From NCBI RefSeq assembly GCF_016592155.1, contig NZ_AP024237.1, positions 186,001 through 250,000 of the forward strand: 64,000 bases of DNA, read 5' to 3'. Every line of letters starts with the position of its first letter. Within the stretch, counting starts at the first letter, position 1. Positions 18,813-27,305 of this stretch are shown here, piece by piece. The notes beneath the pieces were generated by a model. The model worked only from the letters and a program-made list of their open reading frames with translations, did not search any database and was not told the DNA's origin. Origin of the DNA: Mycobacterium heckeshornense. GTDB taxonomy: Bacteria; Actinomycetota; Actinomycetes; Mycobacteriales; Mycobacteriaceae. The position numbers and the translations under genes are program-made.

Positions 18813-18923
18813 GGTACGACATTGTTGTTTGGGTTGCCAGGAGTACGGGTTGAGCGTGTCGAGCGGGACGCCGACGGGACCCGTGTGGTTCATGTGGTCA
18901 CCGCCGACGAAGCGGCGGCGGCG
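18813..18923 (+). pseudogene. ISL3-family transposase, N-terminal fragment
   Basis: It reads GTTLLFGLPGVRVERVERDA then DGTRVVHVVTADEAAAA, the opening of an ISL3 transposase (a different one from that at 9.6 kb). It is cut just before the zinc-binding cysteines, at 18923. A 9-bp inverted repeat GGCCCTCGG/CCGAGGGCC (18742-18750, 18795-18803) lies just upstream and may belong to the element's left end. Confidence 0.75.
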
Positions 18924-19045
18924 TGAACCGCCCCGGTGAGTCCGGAGACTTTCTGGTGTGTGAGCTCAGCCGGCGGCTGGTCTCCGGTGTTGAGCGTAGT
19001 AGGCGGCCTCCAGGTCCACTGGTGGGATATCGCCGCAGTACTTGT
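18924..19045 (-). pseudogene. IS3-family element, right-end and OrfB C-terminus fragment
   Basis: Starting at 18924 with TGAACCGCCCCGG, a common IS3 terminal sequence, the - strand encodes LYKYCGDIPPVDLEAAYYA followed by a stop at 18966. This is the conserved C-terminal tail of IS3 OrfB. The rest of the element is missing: it abuts an IS256 fragment at about 19045. It appears to have inserted into the ISL3 gene on its left. Confidence 0.75.
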
Positions 19046-19052
19046 AGAGGCG

Positions 19053-19477
19053 GCGATCTCGCGGTACCCATCAGTCAAGGCGACGAGCTCCTTGCGGCCA
19101 TCAGCGCGCACCCCGATCATCACCAGCAAACAGAGCTTCTCCTGCTCCAGGCGGACCTTGAGGTGGATCCCGTCCACCCACAGGTAGACAAAATCGACAC
19201 CGGACAGATCCCGACCCCCGAACGCTGCGGCTTCGTCTTGCGACTGGGCGGTCAGCCGGGTAATCGTCGACGCCGACAGACCCGATCCGGCGCCCAGGAA
19301 CTGCTCCAGCGCCGGCCCGAAATCGCTGGTGGACAGCCCATGCAGATACAACAGCGGCAACACCTCGCTGACCTGCGGGAACTTACGCGCCCAGGCCGGC
19401 AGGATCGCCGAAGAGAACCGCTGCCGCTGCCCGGTGTCAGGATCGGTCCGCTTATCGTTGACCCGCGGCGCACGCAC
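19053..19477 (-). pseudogene. IS256-family (mutator) transposase fragment
   Basis: About 140 residues from the middle of the transposase: VNDKRTDPDTGQRQRFSSAI, VLPLLYLHGLSTSDFGPAL, DLSGVDFVYLWVDGIHLKVR with the first catalytic Asp, LCLLVMIGVRADGRKELVAL and TDGYRE. Both the N-terminus and the C-terminal catalytic half are absent. It is fused directly to the IS3 tail on its left. Confidence 0.85.
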
Positions 19478-19670
19478 CGCAGTTGGGCATGCGCCTCGTC
19501 ATCTGTCGGCTAGATTGCGGCGTCGGCGCAGCTGCCGCGAACTGCATACAACGCGCATCGCCGTTCTCCGCTGCTGCCGTCGTCAACAGCCGCAGGGCGG
19601 TCAGCGCTGGCGAGGCCTTGAAAGTTGTCGTTCGCCAGCGCACAGGTAGCGAGCACTAGGCTGGACCCTT

Positions 19671-20450
19671 GTGGAACCGGTATACGGAACGATCATCCAG
19701 CTCGCACGCCTGACGTGGCGAGTACAAGGATTGAGGTTCACCGTGACCGGGGTCGAGCACCTGCCCGAGACCGGCGGCGCGGTGATCGCCATCAATCACA
19801 CCAGCTACTTCGACTTCACCTTTGCCGGGTTGCCCGCCTACATGCAGGGCCGGGGCCGCAAGGTGCGGTTCATGGCCAAACAGGAAGTTTTCGACCACAA
19901 GATTTCCGGGCCGATCATGCGAAAGCTGCGGCACATCCCGGTGGACCGGGAAAGCGGAGCGGCCTCGTTCTACAAGGCCGTCGAGATGCTCAAGGCCGGT
20001 GAGCTGGTCGGCGTCTACCCCGAGGCGACGATCAGCCGCAGCTTCGAAATCAAGGAACTCAAGTCCGGTGCGGCCCGGATGGCGATCGCGGGGGACGTGC
20101 CGATCATCCCGCATATCGTGTGGGGGGCCCAGCGGATCTGGACCAAAGACCATCCCAAGAAGCTGTTCCGCCCCAAAGTGCCGATCGCGGTGGCCGTTGG
20201 CGAGCCGATCCAACCGACCCTGCCGGCCGCGGAGCTGACCGCGTTGCTGCATTCGCGCATGCAGCACTTGCTGGAACGCGTCCAGGAGTCCTACGGCCCG
20301 CATCCGGCCGGTGAGTTCTGGGTGCCGCACCGGCTCGGTGGCGGGGCCCCCTCGCTGGCCGAGGCCACCCGGCTCGATGCCGAGGAAGCGAGTCGGCGTG
20401 CTGCCGCCAAAGCGGCCCGCCGGCCCGACACGGCCGGCGGGCCGGAGTGA
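19671..20450 (+). CDS. 1-acylglycerol-3-phosphate acyltransferase-like (PlsC), Rv3816c equivalent
   Basis: A 259-residue member of the LPLAT family. Motif I NHTSYFD (NHx4D) is the catalytic His-Asp pair; motif III appears as VGVYPEATISRSF, and VPIIPHIVWGAQRIW is the late substrate-binding block. Such enzymes acylate lysophosphatidate or similar acceptors at the membrane, but the substrate of this group is not established. GTG start at 19671, four bases before the next gene's start. It is first of three tandem paralogues that continue into a HAD gene, as at Rv3816c-Rv3813c. The IS debris ends about 190 bp upstream, so its promoter lies in that short gap. Confidence 0.9.
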   Translation: MEPVYGTIIQLARLTWRVQGLRFTVTGVEHLPETGGAVIAINHTSYFDFTFAGLPAYMQGRGRKVRFMAKQEVFDHKISGPIMRKLRHIPVDRESGAASFYKAVEMLKAGELVGVYPEATISRSFEIKELKSGAARMAIAGDVPIIPHIVWGAQRIWTKDHPKKLFRPKVPIAVAVGEPIQPTLPAAELTALLHSRMQHLLERVQESYGPHPAGEFWVPHRLGGGAPSLAEATRLDAEEASRRAAAKAARRPDTAGGPE

Positions 20451-20454
20451 GCGT

Positions 20455-21231
20455 ATGGAACCGGTTTTCCGCACGCTGGAGATCGCGGCCAAGGCCGTGA
20501 TCAAAGTCTGGGGCAGCCAGATCGCCTACGAGAATCTTCAGAATATTCCTCAAACCGGTGGAGCCGTGATCGCCATCAACCACACCAGCTACGTTGACTG
20601 GCTATTTGCCGGCCTCGCGGTGCACCAGCGCGGCCGCCGCATCCGCTACCTGATCAAGGCCGAGATGCAGCAGGTCAAGGTGGTCGATTACCTGATCAGG
20701 CATACCAAGACGATCCCGGTCGACCGCCAAGCGGGTGCCGAGGCGTACGCGGTGGCGGTGCAGCGGTTACGCGAGGGCGAAGTGGTCGGGCTTATGCCCG
20801 AGGCCACCATCAGCCGCAGTTTCGAACTTAAGGAGTTCAAGACCGGGGCCGCTCGGATGGCGCTGGAAGCGGGGGTCCCGATCGTTCCCCTGATCGTCTG
20901 GGGAGCTCAGCGAATATGGACCAAAGATCGCCCGAAAACCTTGGGCCGCAATAAGATTCCGATCACAGTGGCGGTGGGTCGGGTCCTGGCTCCGGAAGGT
21001 CGCGCAGATGAGCTCACCGCCGTGCTGCGCGACGAGATGACATCGGTGCTGTATCGGGTGCAACAGGAGTACCCGCATCCGCGAGGGGCGTACTGGGTGC
21101 CGCGACGACTTGGTGGCGGCGCCCCCTCACCGGCCGAGGCGGCCAGGTTGGAGGATCAGGAAGCGGCGGTGCGGGCGGCGAGCCGTGCAGCGCGCGAACC
21201 CAGGCCGGGCTGGCCTGGCGGGAAGGGGTAG
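20455..21231 (+). CDS. PlsC-type acyltransferase, Rv3815c equivalent
   Basis: The ATG at 20455 is chosen, 5 bp after the previous stop, because MEPVFRTLEIAAKAVIK aligns with the starts of its two paralogues; the longer open frame overlaps the upstream gene. The product has 258 residues with NHTSYVD (catalytic NHx4D), VDRQAGAEAYAVAVQRLREG, LMPEATISRSF and VPIVPLIVWGAQRIW. Tail TRP/Arg/Ala-rich. Co-directional and tightly packed, so surely one transcript with its neighbours. Confidence 0.9.
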   Translation: MEPVFRTLEIAAKAVIKVWGSQIAYENLQNIPQTGGAVIAINHTSYVDWLFAGLAVHQRGRRIRYLIKAEMQQVKVVDYLIRHTKTIPVDRQAGAEAYAVAVQRLREGEVVGLMPEATISRSFELKEFKTGAARMALEAGVPIVPLIVWGAQRIWTKDRPKTLGRNKIPITVAVGRVLAPEGRADELTAVLRDEMTSVLYRVQQEYPHPRGAYWVPRRLGGGAPSPAEAARLEDQEAAVRAASRAAREPRPGWPGGKG

Positions 21232-21236
21232 CGAGC

Positions 21237-22109
21237 ATGGCAGAGCCGGTATTTCGCACCATTGAAATCCTTGTCAAAGCCGCGGTCGCGGTCAACGGCA
21301 TCAAGATCACATTTATCGGTGAGCAGAACATTCCCGAACGCGGCGGTGCGGTGGTTGCGGTGAATCACACCAGTTACCTGGACTGGATTCCGGCTGAATA
21401 TGCTGCGACGCTCCGCGGGCGCCGCCTGCGGTTTCTGATCAAAGCCGAGCTGCAGCAGCTGCGCTCGATCAACTTCGTGATCAAGCACGTCAAGCTCATT
21501 CCCGTGGACCGGAGCGCGGGCGCAGACGCTTACGCCGTCGCCGTGCAGCGGCTGCGCGCGGGAGAACTGGTCGGCGTGCACCCGGAGGCCACGATCAGCC
21601 GCAGTTTCGAGCTGCGGGAATTCAAAACCGGCGCTGCCCGGATGGCGCATGAAGCAGGGGTGCCGATCATTCCACTCATCGTCTGGGGCGCGCACCGCAT
21701 CTGGACAAAAGATCACCCGAAATCTTTATGGAGCAGTAAAACTCCGATCACCGTCAAGATCGGAACGCCGATATATCCCATGGACACCGTGGAAAACACG
21801 CAAGCAGCGCTGCGCGAGACAATGGTCAAGCTGTTGCATGAGACACAGGAGTCCTACCCGCATCCGCCCGGTGCCTATTGGGTGCCTCGGCGGTTAGGCG
21901 GTGGCGCACCAACACCTGAGGAAGCACGGTTGCTCGACGAAGCCGAACTCGCCGAGCGGGCGAAGCGAAAGAGTACTGCTCCTCGACAGGGTTGGTTGCC
22001 TCGACTGCGCCCGCGGAAGCGCAAGGCGGATCAAATTGAAACGACTCGAAGGCTGCAGCGACGGGTGCGGCTGTACACCAACGGCGAACAAGCACGGCAC
22101 ATCGCCTGA
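21237..22109 (+). CDS. PlsC-type acyltransferase, Rv3814c equivalent
   Basis: A 290-residue third paralogue with NHTSYLD, VHPEATISRSFELREF and VPIIPLIVWGAHRIW. It is longer than its sisters because of a basic C-terminal extension (RLRPRKRKADQIETTRRLQR), which could bind membrane surfaces or nucleic acid nonspecifically. It begins 5 bp after the second gene's stop. The triplet probably arose by local duplication; sequence between the copies has diverged mainly at the termini. Confidence 0.9.
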   Translation: MAEPVFRTIEILVKAAVAVNGIKITFIGEQNIPERGGAVVAVNHTSYLDWIPAEYAATLRGRRLRFLIKAELQQLRSINFVIKHVKLIPVDRSAGADAYAVAVQRLRAGELVGVHPEATISRSFELREFKTGAARMAHEAGVPIIPLIVWGAHRIWTKDHPKSLWSSKTPITVKIGTPIYPMDTVENTQAALRETMVKLLHETQESYPHPPGAYWVPRRLGGGAPTPEEARLLDEAELAERAKRKSTAPRQGWLPRLRPRKRKADQIETTRRLQRRVRLYTNGEQARHIA

Positions 22110-22157
22110 CGACGGGGTGGTTGTGGTGTTTCGGAGTAGCGAATCCGGATCGGCTCG

Positions 22158-22973
22158 ATGACGCTGCCGGCACTCGTCGCCAGCGACGTGGACGGCACCC
22201 TCCTCGACGACAACGACACGATTTCACCTCGTACCCGCAATGCTGTACACGCGGCGATCACGGCTGGAGTGACCTTCATTCTTGCCACCGGCCGTCCGCC
22301 TCGATGGGTGCGTCCGCTGGTCGACCAACTGGGGTTTGCGCCAATGGCGGTGTGCGCCAACGGTGCTGTCATCTACGACTCGGCCTCCGACCGGGTGGTG
22401 TCCGCGCGAACGCTGTCCGTCGACACCCTGGCTGAGCTGGCCGAGATCGCCACGCGGGTCATCCCGGGTGCCGGGCTGGCGGTGGAACGTATCGGGCTTA
22501 GCGCCCATGACACGGCGACACCGCAGTTTGTCAGCTCGCCGGGCTACGAGCATGCCTGGCTGAACCCCGACAACACCGAGGTGTCCATCGACGACCTGCT
22601 GAGCGCGCCGGCGATCAAGCTGTTGATCCGTAAGGCCGGTGCGCGCAGCGACGACATGGCAGCGGCGTTGGCCCGACACATTGGGGCACAAGGCGATATC
22701 ACCTACTCCACCAATAACGGTCTGATCGAGATTGTGCCGCAAGGCATCAGCAAAGCGACCGGTGTCGAGGAGATTGCCACACCGCTGGGGATCTCGCCGG
22801 ACGACGTGGTGGCCTTCGGGGATATGCCCAACGATGTCCCGATGTTGGTGCAAGCCGGGCACAGTGTGGCGATGGGCAACGCTCATCCGGACGTGCTGGC
22901 AGTGGCCAACGAGGTCACCGCACCCAACACCGACGACGGTGTGGCGCGGGTGCTGGAACGCTGGTGGCTTTAA
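22158..22973 (+). CDS. HAD-superfamily (Cof-type) hydrolase, Rv3813c equivalent
   Basis: A 271-residue HAD-IIB phosphatase. Motif I is DVDGTLLDD (nucleophile and acid-base Asp), motif II TFILATGRPPRWV, the lysine is in APAIKLLIRKAG, and motif IV is VAFGDMPNDVPML. A cap domain lies between about residues 80 and 185. Members dephosphorylate sugar phosphates or flavin/PLP-type metabolites; the substrate is unknown. It lies 48 bp after the third PlsC gene, as in M. tuberculosis. Synteny with the tuberculosis chromosome breaks after this gene, where the effector locus replaces PE_PGRS62. Confidence 0.92.
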   Translation: MTLPALVASDVDGTLLDDNDTISPRTRNAVHAAITAGVTFILATGRPPRWVRPLVDQLGFAPMAVCANGAVIYDSASDRVVSARTLSVDTLAELAEIATRVIPGAGLAVERIGLSAHDTATPQFVSSPGYEHAWLNPDNTEVSIDDLLSAPAIKLLIRKAGARSDDMAAALARHIGAQGDITYSTNNGLIEIVPQGISKATGVEEIATPLGISPDDVVAFGDMPNDVPMLVQAGHSVAMGNAHPDVLAVANEVTAPNTDDGVARVLERWWL

Positions 22974-23090
22974 CGGCGTCGCGGAAATCTATCCCCGACG
23001 TCATTCCGATGTTCCGCGATTGCGGGACTACCGAAGGCTATCGGCCTAGCTTTAACCCGTGCGCTCCCCGGGGAGCACGCCTTGTTGTCA

Positions 23091-23296
23091 ACTCGCGATG
23101 GGCGGGAATCGACCGCTCGAAGAAGCATGCGAAGGTCTTTGTCGGAGTTCCAGCCACGGACGCAAGCGAGCCTCATCGACGGTGACAGGGACCGCCGACG
23201 ACGTCGCGGATCGCCGCGTGGCGGTCGTACCTGATCGCAGAGAAGGCTACGTAGGTGGGATCCACCGGTGACTACTGGGAACTGTTCTGCGCCTTC
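23091..23296 (+). pseudogene. IS110-family transposase relic
   Basis: Frame one reads SRWAGIDRSKKHAKVFVGVP, the start of an IS110 transposase. Other frames continue GRKRASSTVT, then SRIAAWRSYLIAEKAT, a TAG, and GSTGDYWELF, matching the family order (ILALRxxLIAEK, ATGDYWxxFY). At least two frameshifts and one stop are present. It is a different IS110 from that at 16-17 kb. Confidence 0.6.
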
Positions 23297-23404
23297 TCAA
23301 TAGCGAGGTGAACACGATGCTGGTCGACTCGTGTCCCGGTCTCGTCGTGAACGGAATTCTTTATGCCTCAACCTCTTTCAGGTTTAGTGGGAAGGCTGGC
23401 CAGC

Positions 23405-24604
23405 CTAGTTGGGTGTGGGTGGTGGGTGGGGCCGGTAGGGTTCGTACCACCACCAGTGGGCGCGTTCGCCGGTGGGCCCGGGGCAGGGCGGGACCGCGGG
23501 TGGGGGTTGGGTCGGTGGGCGTGCGAGCGATCCCGCGCTAAGGCGTCGCCCGGTGCTGTCGGTGACGGTCAGCTCGGTCGCGGTTCCGCTGATGGTGATC
23601 AGCCCGCGGTGGTGCAACCGGTGGTGATAGGGGCACAGCAGCACCAGGTTGAACAACTCGGTGGGGCCGCCGTCTTCCCAGTGCCGGATGTGGTGGGCGT
23701 GCAGACCGCGGGTGGCCCCGCAGCCGGGGACCGCGCAGCTGGGGTGGCGGTGCTCGAGGGCGCGGCGCAGCCGCCGGGAGATCACTCGGGTGGAGCGCGC
23801 GGCGCCGATCAGCTGCCCGCCGCGCTCGAACCAGACTTCGCAGGTGGCATCACAGGTCAGGTAGTGGCGTTCAGCCTCGCTGAGTGCCGGACCGAGATGC
23901 AGGGCGCCGACACGCTGGGCGGTGTCGACGTGCACCACCACCGTGGTGTGCTGCCCGTGCGGGCGGCGGGCCACCTCGTCGTCCCAGCTGGTTTCGACCA
24001 GGCGCAGAAACGCCTCCAGGGTGCCCGGCAACGGCGGCGCGGTCTCTGAGGTGACCTTGCCAGTGCCACGATCGTGTTTCCACTGGTTGATCAGCGCCTC
24101 CCGATGCGAGGCCAGCGCCGCGTCGAACTTGGCCGCCTCGGGGTGGGCAAGCCTGATCCGCCACGAGGTGAACGCCTCGGTGGTGGTTTTGGTGATCGCA
24201 GGCTGGAGCTGCGGCCCCGGATCGGGGTCGGGGCGGGGTTCCAGCTTGGTCGCGGTGCGCAGCTGGTTGACGGTGGCGACCTGGGCCAGCTGCGCGTAAT
24301 GCGCATCGGAGCCCTCGCCGGCGCGGGCGGCGATGACGCCGACTTGATCCAGCGACAGCCGGCCTTCGGCCAGGCCCGCGGCGCAGCGGGGAAACTCCTG
24401 GAGCCGGCGCGCCACCGTGGTGATCGTGTGGGCGTTGGCCGCGGACACCCCGAGTTTCCAGGCCACCAACGCCGGCACCGAGCGCGCCCCCGTAGCACCC
24501 CACAGCTCGTCGCGGTCCAGCTCGGCGATGATCTGCACGATGCGCCCATCAATCGCGTTGCGCTGACCGGCCAACTGCGCCAGCTCCTCGAACAACACCT
24601 CCAA
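23405..24604 (-). CDS. DUF222 / 13E12-family protein with HNH endonuclease domain
   Basis: About 399 residues: an N-terminal helical DUF222 domain (RIVQIIAELDRDELWG, ARSVPALVAWKLGVS, GLAEGRLSLDQVGVIAAR) and a C-terminal HNH nuclease motif. The metal-binding Cys/His set is readable in SCAVPGCGATRGLHAHHIRHW, DGGPTELFNLVLLCPYHHRLHH. The tail is Pro-rich. Such 13E12 proteins are multicopy in mycobacteria and are often linked to repeats and prophage attachment sites; their role is unknown. The start is a TTG at 24604 and the frame stays open upstream, so the N-terminus is uncertain. It lies between an IS110 relic and the effector locus. Confidence 0.85.
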   Translation of the reverse strand: MEVLFEELAQLAGQRNAIDGRIVQIIAELDRDELWGATGARSVPALVAWKLGVSAANAHTITTVARRLQEFPRCAAGLAEGRLSLDQVGVIAARAGEGSDAHYAQLAQVATVNQLRTATKLEPRPDPDPGPQLQPAITKTTTEAFTSWRIRLAHPEAAKFDAALASHREALINQWKHDRGTGKVTSETAPPLPGTLEAFLRLVETSWDDEVARRPHGQHTTVVVHVDTAQRVGALHLGPALSEAERHYLTCDATCEVWFERGGQLIGAARSTRVISRRLRRALEHRHPSCAVPGCGATRGLHAHHIRHWEDGGPTELFNLVLLCPYHHRLHHRGLITISGTATELTVTDSTGRRLSAGSLARPPTQPPPAVPPCPGPTGERAHWWWYEPYRPHPPPTPN

Positions 24605-24729
24605 CGCCCAGCAGGGCTCACCGGCACGGCAGGCGAAGCGGTCACCGACATAACCGCATCATCGCAGCCGGGTCTGACATTTAGCCTCTGTGTAGGTCCA
24701 CGGGTAGGTCCGAACGCGCTAGCCGGTTT

Positions 24730-24875
24730 GACGAACCTCGATTTGTGTTGTAGTCCTCCAGGACTCCGTCAGCCCACATGTAAACTTCGCCGGCATACTT
24801 TTCGCCTTTGATTGCGCTGACCGTGCCGCCGATGAGCCCGCCGACGAACGCCCCGGCGGATCGGTGACTGCCAGA
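24730..24875 (-). pseudogene. Orphan C-terminal cassette of an effector paralogue
   Basis: The - strand reads GLAVTDPPG, loses one base, then continues AFVGGLIGGTVSAIKGEKYA, GEVYMWADG. This parallels the end of the full effector downstream-to-upstream ([36 protein letters not shown]). It is followed without a stop by VLEDYNTNR, which matches the internal [12 protein letters not shown] of the full effector; about 20 nucleotides there are identical. The fragment therefore joins a C-terminal module to an internal module, as expected from recombination between repeated toxin-like cassettes. It has no start and is frameshifted. Confidence 0.6.
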
Positions 24876-24916
24876 CCGGGCCCCGAAACGTGTGGCCGTG
24901 ACAAGAAGGGATGCGT

Positions 24917-25636
24917 TTATCTACGGTCATTTTTTTGTTGTCGTGAATGTTTGCCATACCCGACAGATTGCTCACGGCGTAAAGGCCAGCGCTTTCCCGC
25001 ATAGTATCCACCAAGATAGAAAACGGTGAACACACCGGCCGTGATGACCGAGATGATTACAAATTGAAGGTATTGACCGCGAGCAATCGGATACCCCAAA
25101 CTCGCATCGGCAGCATAGCCGAAACCAAAAGCCAAGAGCATGATGATGCCCACCGCCGAGGCCAGACTCCACGGGCTCGCCCTGAAGTGAAAGTATTCAG
25201 CAACGCCTAAAGCACACATCGCCATGATGAAAACCAACAGCCACCAAAATTTCTTAGCGGTGGCCAGCCCCAGTCCTGCGTAAGCGTCCGGTGCCGGGTG
25301 GTAATCACGGTTGCCGCCGCGAGGCGGCGAAACCCCGTCCGGGGACGGGTCAGGTTGGCTGTCTTCAACAGAAAATGCGTAAATCTTGCCCCGGATCTTG
25401 ATGTGCGGAGTATAAGCGTAGGCGGTGAAAACCGTCATGCCACTGACAAATAGCGACAGTAAGATCCCTGTCTTCCAGTCGGGTGGGTAGGCGATGAAAA
25501 ACGCGGATATCGTGGCGATGAGGCAGCCAGCCCAGTATACGCGCCGCCCCGCGCGACGATTCTTCGGCGAAGCCAGCACCGTGAGGAGCAAACCAAAAGC
25601 TCCAGTCACTACAAAAAAGGTATTGAGATGACGCAT
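24917..25636 (-). CDS. Six-TM membrane protein, candidate partner or immunity protein of the effector
   Basis: I do not recognise a family. The 239 residues contain about six hydrophobic helices (FFVVTGAFGLLLTVLA; YWAGCLIATISAFFIAY; ILLSLFVSGMTVFTAYAY; FWWLLVFIMAMCALGVA; SLASAVGIIMLLAFGFGYA; FVIISVITAGVFTVFYLGGYYAG). A soluble loop of about 50 residues sits in the middle and the tail is basic. The start codon is only 4 bp after the effector stop, so the two are co-translated. GC is clearly lower than the core genes. A small membrane protein directly downstream of a glycine-rich, membrane-active-looking effector is a typical immunity arrangement, but no homology supports this. Confidence 0.7.
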   Translation of the reverse strand: MRHLNTFFVVTGAFGLLLTVLASPKNRRAGRRVYWAGCLIATISAFFIAYPPDWKTGILLSLFVSGMTVFTAYAYTPHIKIRGKIYAFSVEDSQPDPSPDGVSPPRGGNRDYHPAPDAYAGLGLATAKKFWWLLVFIMAMCALGVAEYFHFRASPWSLASAVGIIMLLAFGFGYAADASLGYPIARGQYLQFVIISVITAGVFTVFYLGGYYAGKRWPLRREQSVGYGKHSRQQKNDRR

Positions 25637-25640
25637 TGTG

Positions 25641-27303
25641 CTACTCCGTCAGCCATTTGTATATCTTGTCAGCGCCCCATTCGCCGCCGAATGCCCCCGC
25701 CGTGCCACCGATGAGCGCGCCAACGAATGCCCCCGGGGGGCCGCCGACCGCCAAACCTAATGCTCCCACAGCCTGCCCGCCTGCCCATACCCCCGCCCAA
25801 CCGCCTGCGCCCTTCGCGATTTCTTCGCCCGCGTCAGCGCCGTGTGCAATCTCGTACAGGCCTACGCCGATGTCGATAGCATTGCCGACCGCGCCGAGGC
25901 GACCACCGATCTTTTTGAGTGCTTCGACGTCTTGGGCGGAAAAGGGTGCGTCGGGTGCGAAGCCTTGCCAGTGTCTGCCGGTGGGCAGCGCGTCGGCGAG
26001 ATGGTTGAATCCTTCCTTGCCGCCGGCGAAAACCGGGCTGGCATCGGCCGCGCCCTGGATGATTTGTTGAGGATTTGCGCCATGGGCGATGGCGTCGGTG
26101 ATCCTGGCCGCCGCCCCGGGGGAGACACCGCCACCTATCAGGCCTTTTTGCAATTTGCCCAAGATATTGGCCCGGTCGTTCGCCTGCATGCTGTCGACGA
26201 GCCGGGTTGCCTCGTCGGGTGTCAGCGGTTGCGGCTGCCACGACAGATTGCCGTTTTCCAAGTTGTGCTGCAGGTGCAGCCGGGCCTGGGCCAGGTCTCG
26301 GGCGTCACCACCGAAAACAGGGTCGGTGGGTAAGGGTCCGACGAATCGCGATGTGTTGTAGTCCTCCAGGCGCTCACCGGCCAGACGCCGATCGCCGTGG
26401 CGGGCAGCGCTGCCACTGGGCTCGGTGATGGTCTTGTAGTCGCGCAGCCGCCCCGCCGCGTCTGCTTCCTCTCGCGTCATGTATCCGGGCTGCCCTTCCA
26501 TGCTGGGCAAATATGCTGTGCGGCCCTCTTTTTCGGCCTGATCGACAAGCGCCTGATCAGCGGCCCGGCGCCCAGACTGGTCGTACTGGCGGGCGGCAGC
26601 TGCGGCGCTGTCATTTTCAGGTGGTTTCGGCCCCGAGCCGCCATCTCGGTTGAAGGTGCGGTCGACGGCCTCGACTTTGCCTTGCTGGTGTGGTTTGGTG
26701 TCGGCCCCGTTGCTGCCGGAAGCGCCCCGGGTGGATGCCGCGAAGGGCTCGCGCCAGTGCGCTGGCGTCATCGCAGTCATCGTCGCAGCTCCGGAGTTGA
26801 GTTGTGCGGCGATGCTGCTGTTGGCGGCTTCCAGCCGGGCCGCCCAGTGCGCGATGTAGTTGCGATGCGCTATCGCGGCGGCTCTGCGGGCCGCGCGCTC
26901 GGCCGGTGACCCACCCGCGGAGTTGTCGATGACCGACAGATCCTCGTGGACAGTGAAGCCATCCAATTCGGCTTGGGTGATCGCCTCCAGCGCAGACTCG
27001 CGGGCACCAAGCAGATATTGTGAGCCGCTCTCAGCACATTGTGCGACCTCGGTAGCGTGACCGATCAACGGCGACACCGACGCGAGGCGATCGCTGGGTG
27101 GCTGCCGCCAGGTACGCGGTGGCGGTCTGTCCCCTCCACTCGGTCCCACCGGGTGCGCGCATCTGCTCAACGTAGGCTTCGCTGGCCTGCTGCAGCGCTT
27201 GTGTGCCATCCCGTAAGCGCTCGGCGAGATCGGCCAAGACCTGAGCAGTCTGGTCAAATGCCTCGATCCGTGAGCGCGTCATCGGCCCACCCACGGCTGC
27301 CAC
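25641..27303 (-). pseudogene. WXG-type putative type VII secreted effector, frameshifted near its 5' end
   Basis: Two frames join to one protein of about 550 residues. The first (GTG 27303 or ATG 27282) reads [20 protein letters not shown], then [32 protein letters not shown]; the second continues [20 protein letters not shown] to a stop at 25641. One extra base in the TGGGTGG stretch at 27094-27100 separates them. The N-terminal helices with a W-x-G (TEWRG) resemble EspA/WXG substrates of ESX systems. The middle is polar and linker-like; the C-terminus (from about residue 430) is Gly/Ala-rich and amphipathic ([39 protein letters not shown]), resembling pore-forming tails. The frameshift may be real or a sequencing error; a product from the second frame alone would lack the secretion helices. 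Confidence 0.65.
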
Positions 27304-27305
27304 GG

